Shown: positions 49,802 to 64,000 of the stretch, piece after piece
Layout: the number at the start of each line of letters is the position of its first letter
Position numbering within the stretch: position 1 is the first letter of the stretch
Source of the DNA: Corynebacterium heidelbergense
Lineage (GTDB): Bacteria > Actinomycetota > Actinomycetes > Mycobacteriales > Mycobacteriaceae
Assembly (NCBI RefSeq): GCF_028609845.1
Contig: NZ_CP063191.1
Span: forward strand, 1,116,001 to 1,180,000
DNA length: 64,000 nt
Direction: 5' to 3'
Position numbers and translations under genes: made by a program
The notes under the pieces: generated by a model
What the model was told of the DNA's origin: nothing
The model's input: only the letters and a program-made list of their open reading frames with translations
Database searches by the model: none

Positions 49802-51844
49802 TTAACCGATGCGCACGGGGTCCATGACAACCCTCAGCGGAGCTGCGGCATGTTGAATCTGGCGCACATTCTGCGCAGTCCGCAGACTCGTGCCCAGGGC
49901 GTGGGCATGGGCGTGGGGCACCCGGATGATGGCGCGCCGGGCCTGGTCGGCGTGCGTGGGGGTCAACCCGGCGGGCAGGCGCACCCCCGCGGGCAACGGC
50001 ACCGGGCCCAGCACCTGCGATTCCGGCGGGGCCTCCCAGCACTGCAGCAGCTCCTGGACTGACTGGGCGGTGCCGTCCACCGCCGCGACCGTGACCGCCG
50101 GGGGGAACTGGGCCTCCCGGCGATTGACCAGCTCCCGCCGGGCAGCACCGAGGGGATCCCACCGGATGAGCTGCTGCACGGCCGCGTGGTGGGGCTCCCC
50201 GGCCAGGACCACGCAGCCGCCGTCCGCGCGCGGTGAGACGAGGGCCGCCGCCTCCATCCACTGCCGCAGGGCGGATTCCCCTGCCCGCAGATCTTGGCGG
50301 CCGAGGGGGAGCCACGGATCCAGCAAAACCGCTGCGCCGTAGAGCCCCTCCGCCACCCTGGGCTCGGCACCGGGGGTGGCCACCACGATCTCGGGCCGGC
50401 GGCGCACGCTGTCTACGATGCGGTCGGAAGACGAGCGGACCACGGGGATCCCCGGAAAGGCCCGCCCGAGTTCCTCTGCGGTGCGGTCATGGCCGAGGAC
50501 CGTCATGCGCACCCCCCGGTGGCCGCAGTCCCCGCAACGAAAGGCCGGATCGGGACGGCCACACCACCGGCAGGTCGGCACTACGGGGGAATCTTCCTGG
50601 CCCCGCAGCTCCAGGGGCCCGTTGCAGGCCCGACAGCGCGCGGGAGCTCGGCAAGCGGAGCACGCCAGCGCCGGGGCATATCCGCGGCGGGGAACCTGGA
50701 TGAGCGCGGGGCTCCCCGCCTGCAGGGCCGAACGAATCGCGGTAAAGGCCACGTGCGGGATGCGCCCGGACCCCGCCGTGGTGGCCTCCGCGGCCTGGGC
50801 CACCTCGCTATCGCCCACGGCCCGGATGAGCGGCATGCGGCGGCGCAGCTCCTCCACCGCGGGCCTCACGGTGTGCAGTCGGCCCTGCTCCACCCACTGC
50901 TGGAGTTCCGCGCTGCGGTGTACCCCGGTGAAGACCAGGCCCGCCTCCTGGGCCTCCGCGCGGTGCATGGCCACCTCCCGGGCGTGCAGATAGGGGGCCC
51001 GGGGGTCCACCAAGTTGTCGTCGCCCTCCCCCAGCACGACGACGAGCCGCAGCTTCGCCACGGGCAGCAGCATCGCCGATCGGGTCCCCACCACCACCCG
51101 CGCCTGCCCCTTCACGATGGCCAGGTAGCGCCGGTAGCGGGTCGCCGGGCTCTCCGCCGCCGTCATCTGGGTGATCTGGGCCGCCGAGAGCCACCGCCGT
51201 AGGGCGGCGACCACGGCATGAACTGCCCGGTTCGTAGGCGCCAGCACCAGCACGCCCCCCTCCCCCCAGGCCGTGGCCGCCGCCAGCGCGGCGACCAGTT
51301 CGGCGGGGTCCAGCCCCGGCGGGATCAGCACCGAGGCCCGGGGGTGGCGCCCCTCCACTGCGGCGCGGACCAGCTCTGGGCCGAAGCGGAAGGCGGACCA
51401 GGCGGCGGTGGCGTCCGCCATGCTGCTGCGTTGGCACTCCTCGACCGGAACCAGGGAGCCGACGAGATCCGCCCAGGGTTTGCCGCCCCCGAACAGACCA
51501 TCGGCCTCCGCGCGGGCGTGGCGCGGCGGAATGACGGAACGGATGATGTCCGAGCGGGTCCCGGCGCTGCGCTCGGCGAGGTGGCCCACCATGCGCCACA
51601 GGTACTCCGGGACCACCGGGATGGGGCTGACCACGCGCTCGATGGGCTTGAGCTGGCCGGCGTAATCCGTCGACCGCCGCCGCTCAATGAGAATCGCGTC
51701 CACGAGGCGGCCGCTGAACCGCACCCGCACCCGCACCCCCGGTTGGGCGGTGTCGTAGAGCTCGTGTGACACCCGGTAGTCGAACAACCGGTCCAGATGG
51801 GGCACGGACAGCAGCGGCAGGACGCGTGCGACCGGCTCGTTCAT
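49802..51844 (-). CDS. priA: PriA-like protein N', lacking helicase motifs
   Basis: A 680-residue protein aligned with PriA (replication restart helicase) in its N-terminal DNA-binding domain (VLPLLSVPHLDRLFDYRV; VRVRFSGRLVDAIL) and in its cysteine-rich zinc region (CSACRAPARCRACNGPLEL, then CRWCG and CGDCG). But the Walker A loop of true PriA is not present (the corresponding stretch reads VLIPPGLDPAELV) and the DEEH box is replaced by LGEGDDNLVDP. This loss is characteristic of actinobacterial PriA homologues, so ATPase activity is doubtful. It lies 19 bases after metK. Confidence 0.9.
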   Translation of the reverse strand: MNEPVARVLPLLSVPHLDRLFDYRVSHELYDTAQPGVRVRVRFSGRLVDAILIERRRSTDYAGQLKPIERVVSPIPVVPEYLWRMVGHLAERSAGTRSDIIRSVIPPRHARAEADGLFGGGKPWADLVGSLVPVEECQRSSMADATAAWSAFRFGPELVRAAVEGRHPRASVLIPPGLDPAELVAALAAATAWGEGGVLVLAPTNRAVHAVVAALRRWLSAAQITQMTAAESPATRYRRYLAIVKGQARVVVGTRSAMLLPVAKLRLVVVLGEGDDNLVDPRAPYLHAREVAMHRAEAQEAGLVFTGVHRSAELQQWVEQGRLHTVRPAVEELRRRMPLIRAVGDSEVAQAAEATTAGSGRIPHVAFTAIRSALQAGSPALIQVPRRGYAPALACSACRAPARCRACNGPLELRGQEDSPVVPTCRWCGRPDPAFRCGDCGHRGVRMTVLGHDRTAEELGRAFPGIPVVRSSSDRIVDSVRRRPEIVVATPGAEPRVAEGLYGAAVLLDPWLPLGRQDLRAGESALRQWMEAAALVSPRADGGCVVLAGEPHHAAVQQLIRWDPLGAARRELVNRREAQFPPAVTVAAVDGTAQSVQELLQCWEAPPESQVLGPVPLPAGVRLPAGLTPTHADQARRAIIRVPHAHAHALGTSLRTAQNVRQIQHAAAPLRVVMDPVRIG

Positions 51845-51863
51845 GGCTTCTCCCGGGGGGCGC

Positions 51864-53141
<1,278 letters not shown>

Positions 53142-53186
53142 TGTTTTCTCAAACCTCTTTTACGTGTTGTGTCGGACTGGATCATC

Positions 53187-54521
53187 CTAGACCAAGCGGT
53201 CTATTGCCCGATAGTCGCGCTCCAAGAGGTGCTCGACCACATCGAGGATACGGATGGACACGTCCAGCTTGTGCCCATTGGGGACGCCAATAACCCGAGC
53301 GCCTCCTTCGGCCTGCGCGCGGGAGGTGGCGTCCTCCCCCGGTGCCGGGGGGGCCACGAGAATCCACCCGGAGCTATCCTCCTGGCCGAACACCTTGCCC
53401 TCCCCCACCGCGTTGCACATGATCATGTCGCAGCCCTTGCGCTTCAGCTTGGCCAAGCCGTGATGCAGAGGATCGCCGTCGGTGTCCCCCGTCTCCGCGG
53501 CGAACCCCACCAGCAGCGGGCGGCACTCCGCCCCTCTGGACTGCACGAGACTGCGCAGGATGTCGGGGTTCTCCACCAGCTCGAGCGTGTTGAGGTTCGC
53601 GGCCGAGCCCTTCTTCAGCTTGGCGCCGGCCACCTGGCCCGGCCGGTAATCCGCCACTGCGGCGGCCATGATGACCACGTCCGCATCCGCTGCGGCGTGT
53701 TCCATGGCACGGTGCATTTCTAGGGCCGTACCCACCTTGGTGACCTGGGCCCCCGGGGGCAGGGGAAGGTTTTCCGTCACGCCCGCCACAATGTGCACCT
53801 CGGCGCCGCGCTGGGCCGCAATGTCCGCCAGCGCATAGCCCTGTTTGCCGGAGGAGGAGTTGCCGAGGAAGCGCACCGGGTCCAAGGGCTCGTAAGTCCC
53901 CCCGGCGGAGACAACCACCTTGACCCCTGCCAGGGACTGATCGAAGGCCCCGGGCCGACTGCGATAAGCGGCCAGGGCCAGGGCCCCAATATGGTCCGGT
54001 TCCAACATGCGCCCGGGCCCGGTGTCCGTCCCGGTCAGGCGGCCGTGGGCGGGGTGCAACACCGTGATCCCCCGGCTGCGCAAGGTGTCCACGTTGGCCT
54101 GGGTTGCCGGGTTGCACCACATCTCCGTGTGCATCGCGGGGGCCACGACGATGGGGCACGTGGCCACCAGGCAGGAGCTGGTCAACAGGTCATTCGCGCG
54201 GCCGTGGGCCAGGCGGGCCAGCAGATCCGCCGTCGCCGGGGCGATGACGATGAGGTCGGCCTCCTGGCCGAGCCGGACGTGCTGCACGCTCTCGACGTCG
54301 TCAAAGACCTCCGTGCTCACCGGGTGGTGCGAGAGGGCCTCGAAGGTGGGGGCGCCGACGAACTTCAGGGCAGCGGGGGTGGGCACAACGCGTACATCTA
54401 CCCCGGCCTCGGTGAAGTAGCGGACCAAATGGGGGGCCTTGAAGGCCGCAATGCCGCCACCCACGCCCACCAGCACCCGGCGGGGGCTGGCAGTTGCGAA
54501 TGACGGCACGTGGTTAGTCAC
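53187..54521 (-). CDS. coaBC: Bifunctional phosphopantothenoylcysteine decarboxylase / ligase CoaBC
   Basis: A 444-residue fusion for two steps of coenzyme A synthesis. The N-terminal flavin decarboxylase domain (to about residue 190) has VQHVRLGQEADLIVIAPAT with the catalytic His and PAMHTEMWCNPATQAN. The C-terminal ligase domain starts near VVVSAGGTYEPLDPVRFLGN, followed by GSAANLNTLELVENPDIL. In the decarboxylase part, the PxMNxxMW and ACGDxGxGRM motifs of E. coli appear as PAMHTEMW and LTGTDTGPGRM, that is, without the Cys. This resembles other actinobacterial sequences but should be noted. Confidence 0.95.
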   Translation of the reverse strand: MTNHVPSFATASPRRVLVGVGGGIAAFKAPHLVRYFTEAGVDVRVVPTPAALKFVGAPTFEALSHHPVSTEVFDDVESVQHVRLGQEADLIVIAPATADLLARLAHGRANDLLTSSCLVATCPIVVAPAMHTEMWCNPATQANVDTLRSRGITVLHPAHGRLTGTDTGPGRMLEPDHIGALALAAYRSRPGAFDQSLAGVKVVVSAGGTYEPLDPVRFLGNSSSGKQGYALADIAAQRGAEVHIVAGVTENLPLPPGAQVTKVGTALEMHRAMEHAAADADVVIMAAAVADYRPGQVAGAKLKKGSAANLNTLELVENPDILRSLVQSRGAECRPLLVGFAAETGDTDGDPLHHGLAKLKRKGCDMIMCNAVGEGKVFGQEDSSGWILVAPPAPGEDATSRAQAEGGARVIGVPNGHKLDVSIRILDVVEHLLERDYRAIDRLV

Positions 54522-54541
54522 ACCGGACAGGATATTCCCCT

Positions 54542-54826
54542 TTAGCCCTCGGTGTGCTCCAGCAGGTCACCGTTGATCTCGCGCAGGGCGATGGACAGCG
54601 GCTTCTCGTGGATTTCCGGGGTTACCAGGGGGCCGACGTACTCGTAGACCCCATCGTCGATGGTCTGGAAGTAGTTGTTGATCTGCCGGGCGCGCTTCGC
54701 TGCATAGATCACTAGTGCGTACTTGGAGGACACCTTCGTGAGCAGCTCATCGATGGGCGGGTTGGTGATCCCAATGGGCGGGTCAAAGACCATGTCGTTG
54801 GTATCGGCGGCGGTGGAATTCTCCAC
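54542..54826 (-). CDS. rpoZ: RNA polymerase omega subunit
   Basis: A 94-residue RNA polymerase omega subunit. After a short variable start the family pattern appears: [31 protein letters not shown], and the [18 protein letters not shown] end. The GTG at 54824-54826 with AGAAGGTG seven bases upstream is the likely start, rather than the upstream frame, which overlaps gmk. Gene order gmk-rpoZ-coaBC-metK is standard in actinobacteria. Confidence 0.95.
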   Translation of the reverse strand: MENSTAADTNDMVFDPPIGITNPPIDELLTKVSSKYALVIYAAKRARQINNYFQTIDDGVYEYVGPLVTPEIHEKPLSIALREINGDLLEHTEG

Positions 54827-54863
54827 GAAAAGACACCTTCTTCGGAATTGCGGTTGTTTTGGG

Positions 54864-55430
54864 TTAGCTGAGGATCTCGGCGATGCTGGCCACTGCACTA
54901 TCCACGTTATCGTTGACCACTACGTGGTCGAATTCGTCCTGTGCGGCGAGTTCCCGCTTGGCGGTCTGCAGCCGCCGGTCGATGACGTCCTGGCTCTCGG
55001 TGCCCCGGCCGGTCAGGCGCTGAACCAAGGCCTCCCAGGAGGGGGGCGCGAGGAAGACAGTGTGGCTGTCCGGGATAAGGGCCTTCACGTTACGTGCCCC
55101 CTCCAGGTCCACCTCCACGAGCACCGGGCGATTGTCGGCCAGCGCCGCCTCGATCGGTTCGCGGGGAGTACCCGAAAGCTGCAGACCGCCGTGGATCTCG
55201 GCCCATTCCAGCATGAGGCCAGAGTCGATATTCCGACGGAACTGCTCTCGGGTGACGTAGATGTAATCCTGCCCGTCCACTTCGCCGGGGCGTGGGTCGC
55301 GTGTCGTCATAGACACGCTGAAGAAGAGGTTGGGAACCTCGCTGCGCAAGCGGGAGACTACCGTGGATTTCCCCACGGCGGAGGGGCCAGCCAAAACGAC
55401 CACTCGCCCGCCAGACAGTTGTGCGCTCAA
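54864..55430 (-). CDS. gmk: Guanylate kinase
   Basis: A 188-residue GMP kinase. P-loop [12 protein letters not shown] near the start, GMP-binding [19 protein letters not shown], and [13 protein letters not shown]. The start is a TTG (55430) four bases after the mihF stop; no ATG or GTG precedes the P-loop in a better position, and the short N-terminus is as in other Gmk. Coupling to mihF is likely. Confidence 0.94.
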   Translation of the reverse strand: MSAQLSGGRVVVLAGPSAVGKSTVVSRLRSEVPNLFFSVSMTTRDPRPGEVDGQDYIYVTREQFRRNIDSGLMLEWAEIHGGLQLSGTPREPIEAALADNRPVLVEVDLEGARNVKALIPDSHTVFLAPPSWEALVQRLTGRGTESQDVIDRRLQTAKRELAAQDEFDHVVVNDNVDSAVASIAEILS

Positions 55431-55434
55431 GTCC

Positions 55435-55755
55435 CTACGCCTCGAAGCCGAAGTGCTCCAGCAGGGCGCGACGCTGACGATCGCCCAGGCCGCGCAGACG
55501 GCGGGTGGGGGCGATCTCGAGCTGGTTCATGATCTCTTCCGCCTTGACCTTGCCCACCTTGGGCAGGGAGACCAGCAGAGCGGAGACCTTCATCTTGCCC
55601 AGAATCGGATCGGTATCCGCGTCCTTGAGCACCTGCTTCAGGTCGGTGCCGCCTCGCTTGAGCTTCTCACGCAGCTCAGCACGAGCCTTGCGGGCCTCAG
55701 CCGCCTTCTTGAGAGCTTCTGCGCGCTGATCCGGGGTCAACTCTGGAAGTGCCAC
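55435..55755 (-). CDS. mihF: Integration host factor, actinobacterial type (mIHF)
   Basis: A 106-residue nucleoid-associated protein of the mIHF family, unrelated in sequence to E. coli IHF. It has a long basic helix at the N-terminus ([20 protein letters not shown]) and a helix-two-turn-helix DNA-binding core with [17 protein letters not shown] and [16 protein letters not shown]. It is encoded upstream of gmk, as in other actinobacteria, and has an exceptionally long and structured leader. Confidence 0.96.
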   Translation of the reverse strand: MALPELTPDQRAEALKKAAEARKARAELREKLKRGGTDLKQVLKDADTDPILGKMKVSALLVSLPKVGKVKAEEIMNQLEIAPTRRLRGLGDRQRRALLEHFGFEA

Positions 55756-56030
55756 GGGGTTCCTCCGTATGTGTCAAAGAATGCTATCGGTCTATGCGCT
55801 GCCGATCCGGCTTCCCCGCATTGGTGGGAAAGCGCGAGCCGCCAGCCGTTTACTGGAGCTACATCGCAACGGATGTCCTCCGGGGTTACGTGCCGCCCAT
55901 GTGGGTGACGCTCCAACGTTCTCAGGTTCACCCTGGAAGTGAACACCGGTAGAGCGTAGGAGGTGCCGCTGGCTAAAGCCAGTCGACACTCCCGAACCAA
56001 AGGTAGTGGTGGGCCACTGACAATCGTCAA
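55756..56030 (-). promoter_or_regulatory. Structured 5' leader and promoter region of mihF
   Basis: About 385 bases separate pyrF from mihF, the longest gene-free stretch outside the DUF222 patch. The minus strand can form several hairpins: GTTCAC with GTGAAC around a seven-base loop (about 55931-55949), ACATC with GATGT (about 55860-55878), an outer GGAGC with GCTCC pairing that encloses the latter (about 55855-55915), and TTTCCC with GGGGAA (about 55812-55832). A TTGACG box (56025-56030) and TACCTT (56000-56005), 19 bases apart, could be the promoter. AT-rich TTATTCTCA lies just upstream. A regulatory RNA leader is likely but no known class was recognised. Confidence 0.5.
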
Positions 56031-56140
56031 GGAATGAGATTATTCTCACCCCCAAAACGCCGCGCCCACCCTCAGCTATCGTGCCAAGGGCTGTTGCGCC
56101 TCGGCGTGTCCCGGGCTAACTGCTCGGACAGTCTAACACC

Positions 56141-56994
56141 TTAGGCAGTCGGCCCCGTGGACAGGGCCAGCGCCGCCGTGTGTTCCAGCACGGCAGCGTG
56201 CAGGGCCTGCGGCTCCGGTCCGGACTTCAGGACGGCGCGGGAGACGTTCGGACTGACTAATTCCAGCGCGTTGCCCGCGATTCGCCGCACGTCCTGGGGG
56301 GTGCCCCCCTGCGCTCCGACCCCCGGCATGAGAATCACTCCGCCCACTGCGTCCAGGTTCGGTGGATCCTGCACCGTGGCGCCCACTACCACGCCCAGGT
56401 TGCCGGGACCTTCCCCGGTTCGCTCGGCGTTGAGCCTGCCCACCCGGTCCACGACGTCCTGATCCAGCCGACGGTCCCCCTCGGCGCACCGGGCCCGCTG
56501 GACACTTGGGGCTTCCGGGTTGGAGGTCGCCGCGAGCACAATTGCTCCCTTGTGGTGGCGTTGCGCCAGTTCGAACACGGGAGTCAGGGAGTCCACGCCC
56601 AGCCAGGGGGATACCGTGAGGGCATCCACGCTCAACGGGGACTCCGGCGCCAGCCACGCCGTCGCGTATCCGGCCATCGTGGAACCGATATCGCCGCGCT
56701 TGGCGTCCGCGATAACGAGCACACCCCGCTCCCGCAGCGCCGCAATGGCCTCCTCCAGCACCGCATAGCCGACGGACCCAAAAGCCTCGTAGAAGGCCAC
56801 CTGGGGTTTGACCACACAGGCCGCCTCCCCGAACCCCTCCACGCAGCGGCGAGAGAACTCCCGCAGCCCTTCCGCGCTCACCGGCAAGCCCCAGGCCCGC
56901 AGCAAGTGGGGGTGCGGATCCATGCCCACGCAGAGCTGTCCGTGCGTGGCGGCGCGCAGCGTGAAGCGCTCGCCGAAGGTGTGCTGGCCCGCGC

Positions 56995-56998
<4 letters not shown>
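56141..56998 (-). CDS. pyrF: Orotidine 5'-phosphate decarboxylase
   Basis: A 285-residue OMP decarboxylase of the longer subfamily found in actinobacteria, final step to UMP. Catalytic Lys-Asp array: [18 protein letters not shown]; also [15 protein letters not shown] near the start and [14 protein letters not shown] for phosphate binding. Its ATG overlaps the carB stop (ATGA). Confidence 0.96.
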
Positions 56999-60333
<3,335 letters not shown>

Positions 60334-60394
60334 GAAGGGCCTTTCCGTGGGGATGTACAGCGGTGGAGCGTGGGGGTAGAGGGTGCGGCGAGCT

Positions 60395-61561
60395 TTAGAT
60401 GGCCGCGCCGGGGGCTTTTGCGCCGTCCAGCATGCGGATGAAGTCGTCGAACAGGGGGTTAGCGTCGTGCGGGCCGGCGGCGGATTCTGGGTGGTATTGC
60501 ACGGAGAAGGCCAGCCCGTTGGTCAGCGCGACTCCCTCCACCGTCCCGTCGTTGAGGCAGGTGTGGGTCACCCGGGCGGGGCCGAAGTCCGTGTCGAATT
60601 CGGCCATCGGCTCCCCGGCCAGGGCGAAACCGTGGTTTTGGGCGGTGATGTCGATGGCGCCGGTGACGTGGTTGAGGACGGGCACGTTCGTGCCGCGGTG
60701 GCCGAACTTCAACTTGTAGGTATCCATGCCCAGCGCGCGGCCCAGGATCTGGTTGCCGAAGCAGATGCCGAAGAAGGGGATCTTGGCGCCGAGCACCTTG
60801 CGCACCTGCGCGACGGTCACGTCTGCGGTGGCGGGGTCGCCGGGCCCGTTCGAGACGAACACGCCCTGCCCCTGGTATTCCTCCAGCAGCTCTTGCACCC
60901 GCTCAAAGGGGGTATCCGAGGGGACGACGACGGTGCGTACGCCGCGCTTAATGAACTCGCGGGGGGTGTTGGTCTTGATACCCATGTCGTATGCCACGAC
61001 GGTGTAGCGCGTCTCCCCCTCCGGATCCACCACGTAGGCGTCGTCGGTGGAGACATCCCCGGCCAGGTCTGCCCCGGCCATGGTGGGCTGTTCGCGGACC
61101 GTCGCGAGCATCTCCTCCTGACTGGGCAGCTCCTCCCCGGAGAACAGCCCGGCGGCCACGGAGCCTTTGTCTCGCAGGTGCCGGACGATGGCCCGGGTAT
61201 CCACCCCCTGGATGCCGATGATGTTCTGGGCCCGCATTTCCGCCTCGAGGCTGCGGTTGGCCCGCCAGTTGGACACGGTGTGGCTGAGGTCCCGAACAAC
61301 CAGCCCAGCGATCCAGATCTTGTCGCCGTGGGATTCCGAGTCCTCGTCGTTCCACCCGGTATTGCCGATGTGCGGTGCTGTGGCGACCACGATTTGCCGG
61401 TGGTAGGAGGGGTCCGTCATGGTCTCTTGGTATCCGGTCATGGCCGTGGTGAAGACTGCTTCGCCCAGGGTCTGACCTTGCGCGCCGAAGGCCTCGCCCC
61501 GGAAGATCCGGCCGTCCGCCAAGACCAGCGCCGCAGGAGTGCGGGGGTGCTTCCGTGTCAC
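60395..61561 (-). CDS. carA: Carbamoyl-phosphate synthase, small subunit
   Basis: A 388-residue glutaminase subunit. N-terminal CPSase domain ([31 protein letters not shown]), then a class I amidotransferase with nucleophile Cys in [16 protein letters not shown] and the His-Glu pair in [10 protein letters not shown]. Lies 94 bases after pyrC. Confidence 0.98.
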   Translation of the reverse strand: MTRKHPRTPAALVLADGRIFRGEAFGAQGQTLGEAVFTTAMTGYQETMTDPSYHRQIVVATAPHIGNTGWNDEDSESHGDKIWIAGLVVRDLSHTVSNWRANRSLEAEMRAQNIIGIQGVDTRAIVRHLRDKGSVAAGLFSGEELPSQEEMLATVREQPTMAGADLAGDVSTDDAYVVDPEGETRYTVVAYDMGIKTNTPREFIKRGVRTVVVPSDTPFERVQELLEEYQGQGVFVSNGPGDPATADVTVAQVRKVLGAKIPFFGICFGNQILGRALGMDTYKLKFGHRGTNVPVLNHVTGAIDITAQNHGFALAGEPMAEFDTDFGPARVTHTCLNDGTVEGVALTNGLAFSVQYHPESAAGPHDANPLFDDFIRMLDGAKAPGAAI

Positions 61562-61655
61562 GTGTGGTCCCTACTTTCTGTTGTGTTCTTCTTCTTCTGG
61601 ACGCCAACCCCGACCAAGCGCCGACTGCACTTTCCCGCGAGGCTGTGCGGGGGGG

Positions 61656-63026
61656 TTAGGTGACGGCTTGGCCGTCGCGGCAGGTGATCTTGCCGCGCAG
61701 GATGGTGGTGGATACCCGCACGGGCATGTCCATGCCCTCGTAGGGAGTGTTCCGCGCCTTGGAGGCCATATCCCTGCCACTGGCAACCCAGCTACGGGTG
61801 GTGTCCACCGCGCAGAGGTTGGCCGGCTCCCCCACCGCGATGGGACGGCCGTGGCCGGGGAGTTTGGTGATCCGGGCGGGGTTTTCGGACATGACCCGGG
61901 CCACGAAGCGCCAGTCCTGGTCCCCGTCGAGGACGAAGATCTGCGCGATCAGCGCCAGGGAGGTCTCCAGCCCCAGCATCCCGGGGCGGGCGAGGTCGAA
62001 CTCGCAGCACTTTTCCTCGCTGCCGTGGGGGGCGTGGTCCGTGGCCACGCAGTCCACGATGCCCTCGGCGAGGGCCCGGCGCAGCGCCTGGACGTCGCGG
62101 TGTTCCCGTAGGGGTGGGTTGACTCGGTTCACTCCGTCGTAGGTGGCCAGGCGCTCGTCGGTGAGCAGCAGGTGGTGGGGGGTGACCTCCGCCGTGAGCG
62201 GGATCTGTTGCTCCTTGGCCCACCGCAGCAGGGCCACGGTCCCCTCGGTGGAGGCGTGGCAAATGTGTAGGCGGCCGCCGTAGTCGCGGGCCATGATGGC
62301 ATCCCGGGCCACGATGGACTCCTCGGCGACGCGCGGCCAGCCCCGCAGGCCCAGGCGCGCGGCGGTGGAACCCTCGTGGGCCACGGCGCCCTCCGTCAAC
62401 CGGGGCTCCTCGCAGTGCTGGGCCAGCAACACGTCTTCGCCTCGGGCGTACTCAATGGCGCGGCGCATGAGGCGCGGATCGTGCACACATTTGCCGTCGT
62501 CGGAGAACATCCGGACCTTGGCGTCCGAATCAGCCATCATGCCGAACTCCGTGAGCTCGGAACCATGCAGACCACGGCTGATGGAGCCGACCGGGTGCAC
62601 GTCGCAGAGGTTGGTGTTCTGCCCCTTGAACCACACCGTCTCCGCGATGGCTGGGTTGTCCATGACCGGGGAGGTGTTGGCCATCGTGAACACCGCCGTG
62701 AAGCCGCCCTGGGCGGCGGCGGCGGAGCCGGTCGCGATGGTTTCGGTGTCCTCGCGGCCCGGTTCCCGCAGGTGGACGTGCATATCAACGAGGCCGGGCA
62801 GCAGCACCTGGCCCTGCAGGTCCACACTCGTGCCCTCCGGGGAGAGCGCATCGGCGAGGTCCGGCCCCATCTCGGCGATGACCCCATCCCGGATGAGAAC
62901 GTCTATGGGTTCCCCCTCCCCATAGGGCAGGACCCCGCGCAACAGTAGTTCTGCGGCAGCCCCGGTGGGGTGCGGCGCTAAAGCCCCCGTGCTCGGGTAG
63001 GCGGACTCGGTTGTGGGCTGGTTCAT
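61656..63026 (-). CDS. pyrC: Dihydroorotase
   Basis: A 456-residue type I dihydroorotase. Metal ligands: HVHLREPG region ([13 protein letters not shown]), the later LHICHAS, AQHCEE and VATDHAPH. The nearby MANTSPVMD and DDGKCVHD blocks are also typical. The first ~25 residues before the conserved strand are variable. Its ATG overlaps the pyrB stop (ATGA). The position of the carboxylated lysine is not obvious by eye, but the second-histidine and Asp motifs are intact. Confidence 0.96.
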   Translation of the reverse strand: MNQPTTESAYPSTGALAPHPTGAAAELLLRGVLPYGEGEPIDVLIRDGVIAEMGPDLADALSPEGTSVDLQGQVLLPGLVDMHVHLREPGREDTETIATGSAAAAQGGFTAVFTMANTSPVMDNPAIAETVWFKGQNTNLCDVHPVGSISRGLHGSELTEFGMMADSDAKVRMFSDDGKCVHDPRLMRRAIEYARGEDVLLAQHCEEPRLTEGAVAHEGSTAARLGLRGWPRVAEESIVARDAIMARDYGGRLHICHASTEGTVALLRWAKEQQIPLTAEVTPHHLLLTDERLATYDGVNRVNPPLREHRDVQALRRALAEGIVDCVATDHAPHGSEEKCCEFDLARPGMLGLETSLALIAQIFVLDGDQDWRFVARVMSENPARITKLPGHGRPIAVGEPANLCAVDTTRSWVASGRDMASKARNTPYEGMDMPVRVSTTILRGKITCRDGQAVT

Positions 63027-63985
63027 TGCGCCTTTCCTAGGTTCAACTGGGCCTGGGGGCCGACGAGCAGGGTGAAGAGGACGGCCATGCGGACGTGCAC
63101 ACCGGCCGTGACCTGCTGGAGCACCACGGCGTTGGGGGCATCCGCCACATCGTCGCTGATTTCCATGCCGCGCAGCATGGGCCCGGGGTGCATGACAATC
63201 GCCCCGTCCCGCATCGCGGCCAGGCGCCGGGGGGACAACCCGTAGCGCACCGCGTATTCGCGGTGGGAGGGAAAGAATCCGCCGTTCATCCGCTCTTGCT
63301 GCACGCGCAGCATCATCACCGCGTCCGCGCCGCGGAGGGCATCATCGAAGTTTTGGGTGACCCGCACCTGGCCCCCTGCTTCCCGGCCCCAGGTCTCCAC
63401 TCCGAAGGGCAGCAGCGTGGGGGGAGCCACGAAGGTCACGTCCGCGCCGAGGGCCGTGAGCAGCTCGGCATTAGAGCGGGCCACGCGGGAGTGCAGGATG
63501 TCCCCGACGATGACCACGTGGGTTCCCTCGATCTGCCCGCGATGGCGGCGCAAGGTGGTGGCGTCCAAAAGCGCCTGGGTGGGGTGCTCATGGGCCCCAT
63601 CCCCGGCGTTGACCACCGCGGTATCGGTGAGCCACCCGGCCACTTGCCGGGCCGCACCGGAAGAGGGGTGGCGCATGACGATCGCGTCCGCCCCCACGGC
63701 CTTGAGCGTCAAGGCGGTGTCCTTGAGGGATTCGCCCTTCTTCACGCTGGAGCTGGAGGCGGAGATGTTGATCACATCCGCGCTCATCCACTTGCCGGCC
63801 GTCTCGAAGGACGAGCGGGTGCGGGTGGAGTTTTCGTAGAACATTGTGAAGATGGTGCGGCCGCGCAGCGTGGGCAGCTTCTTCATCTCCCGCCCGTGGA
63901 GGGCCTCGTGGAAGCGATCGGCCTCGTCGAGGAGGCCAGTGATTTCCGCCGCGGAGAGGTCCGCGATGCTGAGGAGGTGCTTCAT
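63023..63985 (-). CDS. pyrB: Aspartate carbamoyltransferase catalytic chain
   Basis: A 320-residue ATCase catalytic subunit. Carbamoyl-phosphate motif [13 protein letters not shown], then [36 protein letters not shown] and [12 protein letters not shown]. It starts with the ATG at 63985 close to the window edge; pyrR would be expected upstream, outside the window. No separate regulatory chain gene is seen. Confidence 0.98.
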   Translation of the reverse strand: MKHLLSIADLSAAEITGLLDEADRFHEALHGREMKKLPTLRGRTIFTMFYENSTRTRSSFETAGKWMSADVINISASSSSVKKGESLKDTALTLKAVGADAIVMRHPSSGAARQVAGWLTDTAVVNAGDGAHEHPTQALLDATTLRRHRGQIEGTHVVIVGDILHSRVARSNAELLTALGADVTFVAPPTLLPFGVETWGREAGGQVRVTQNFDDALRGADAVMMLRVQQERMNGGFFPSHREYAVRYGLSPRRLAAMRDGAIVMHPGPMLRGMEISDDVADAPNAVVLQQVTAGVHVRMAVLFTLLVGPQAQLNLGKAQ

Positions 63986-64000
63986 GCCTGGGTGCCCCTG

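Noticed and set aside
55737..56030. A 97-codon open frame upstream of and overlapping mihF on the minus strand
   Set aside because: No recognisable domain, it overlaps the mihF start, and the region is better explained by the hairpin-rich leader.

Overview
The window is a contiguous, high-GC, densely coding chromosomal segment from an actinobacterium of the order Mycobacteriales, almost certainly a Corynebacterium or close relative. The argument is gene content and order: acn-acnR; a SUF operon with a SufR repressor beside mptB, a two-gene ABC exporter and ctaA/ctaB; the tkt-tal-zwf-opcA-pgl cluster; secG-ppc-tpiA-pgk-gap-whiA-yvcK-rapZ-uvrC; the riboflavin run into priA; and metK-coaBC-rpoZ-gmk-mihF-pyrF-carB-carA-pyrC-pyrB. 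MptB (lipomannan synthesis), OpcA, mihF and a helicase-motif-less PriA are lineage markers. I identified this from sequence alone; the species is not determined.

Layout. 1-5644 (+): 3' part of aconitase, its TetR-type regulator, an ACT-domain protein with its UPF0210 partner, and a class I glutamine amidotransferase. 5641-8528: an ABC-F ATPase (-) diverging from a lycopene-cyclase-family flavoprotein (+). 8479-14951 (-): Fe-S cluster assembly, sufR-B-D-C-S-U-T. 15058-19456 (+): mannosyltransferase MptB, ABC exporter ATPase and permease, haem A synthase. 19457-20548: the only accessory-looking patch, a decayed DUF222/HNH endonuclease gene flanked by C/A-rich repeats. 20549-21481 (-): haem O synthase. 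21656-28642 (+): pentose phosphate pathway. 28654-30562 (-): a beta-lactamase-fold lipoprotein, a membrane-anchored protein and SecG. 30646-36821 (-): PEP carboxylase and lower glycolysis. 36955-42543 (-): whiA, yvcK, rapZ, uvrC and a PH-domain membrane protein. 42540-51844 (-): riboflavin synthesis, ribulose-phosphate epimerase, RsmB, Fmt, Def, PriA. 51864-55755 (-): MetK, CoaBC, RNA polymerase omega, guanylate kinase, integration host factor. 56141-63985 (-): de novo pyrimidine synthesis.

Functionally this is central metabolism. The oxidative pentose phosphate genes supply NADPH and ribose/ribulose phosphate. Glycolytic genes feed PEP to the anaplerotic carboxylase, and aconitase (an Fe-S enzyme) sits one cluster away from the SUF operon that would mature it. 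CtaA and CtaB make haem A for the aa3 oxidase. Many genes in the long minus-strand runs overlap by four bases (ATGA), which suggests translational coupling.

I found no convincing undescribed system. The points that most deserve a second look are the truncated DUF222/HNH remnant and its repeats, the isolated lycopene-cyclase-like gene, the structured mihF leader, the ACT/UPF0210/amidotransferase trio beside acnR, and the serine-hydrolase lipoprotein translationally coupled to a membrane protein. No tRNA, rRNA, intact insertion sequence, prophage or CRISPR array was recognised.
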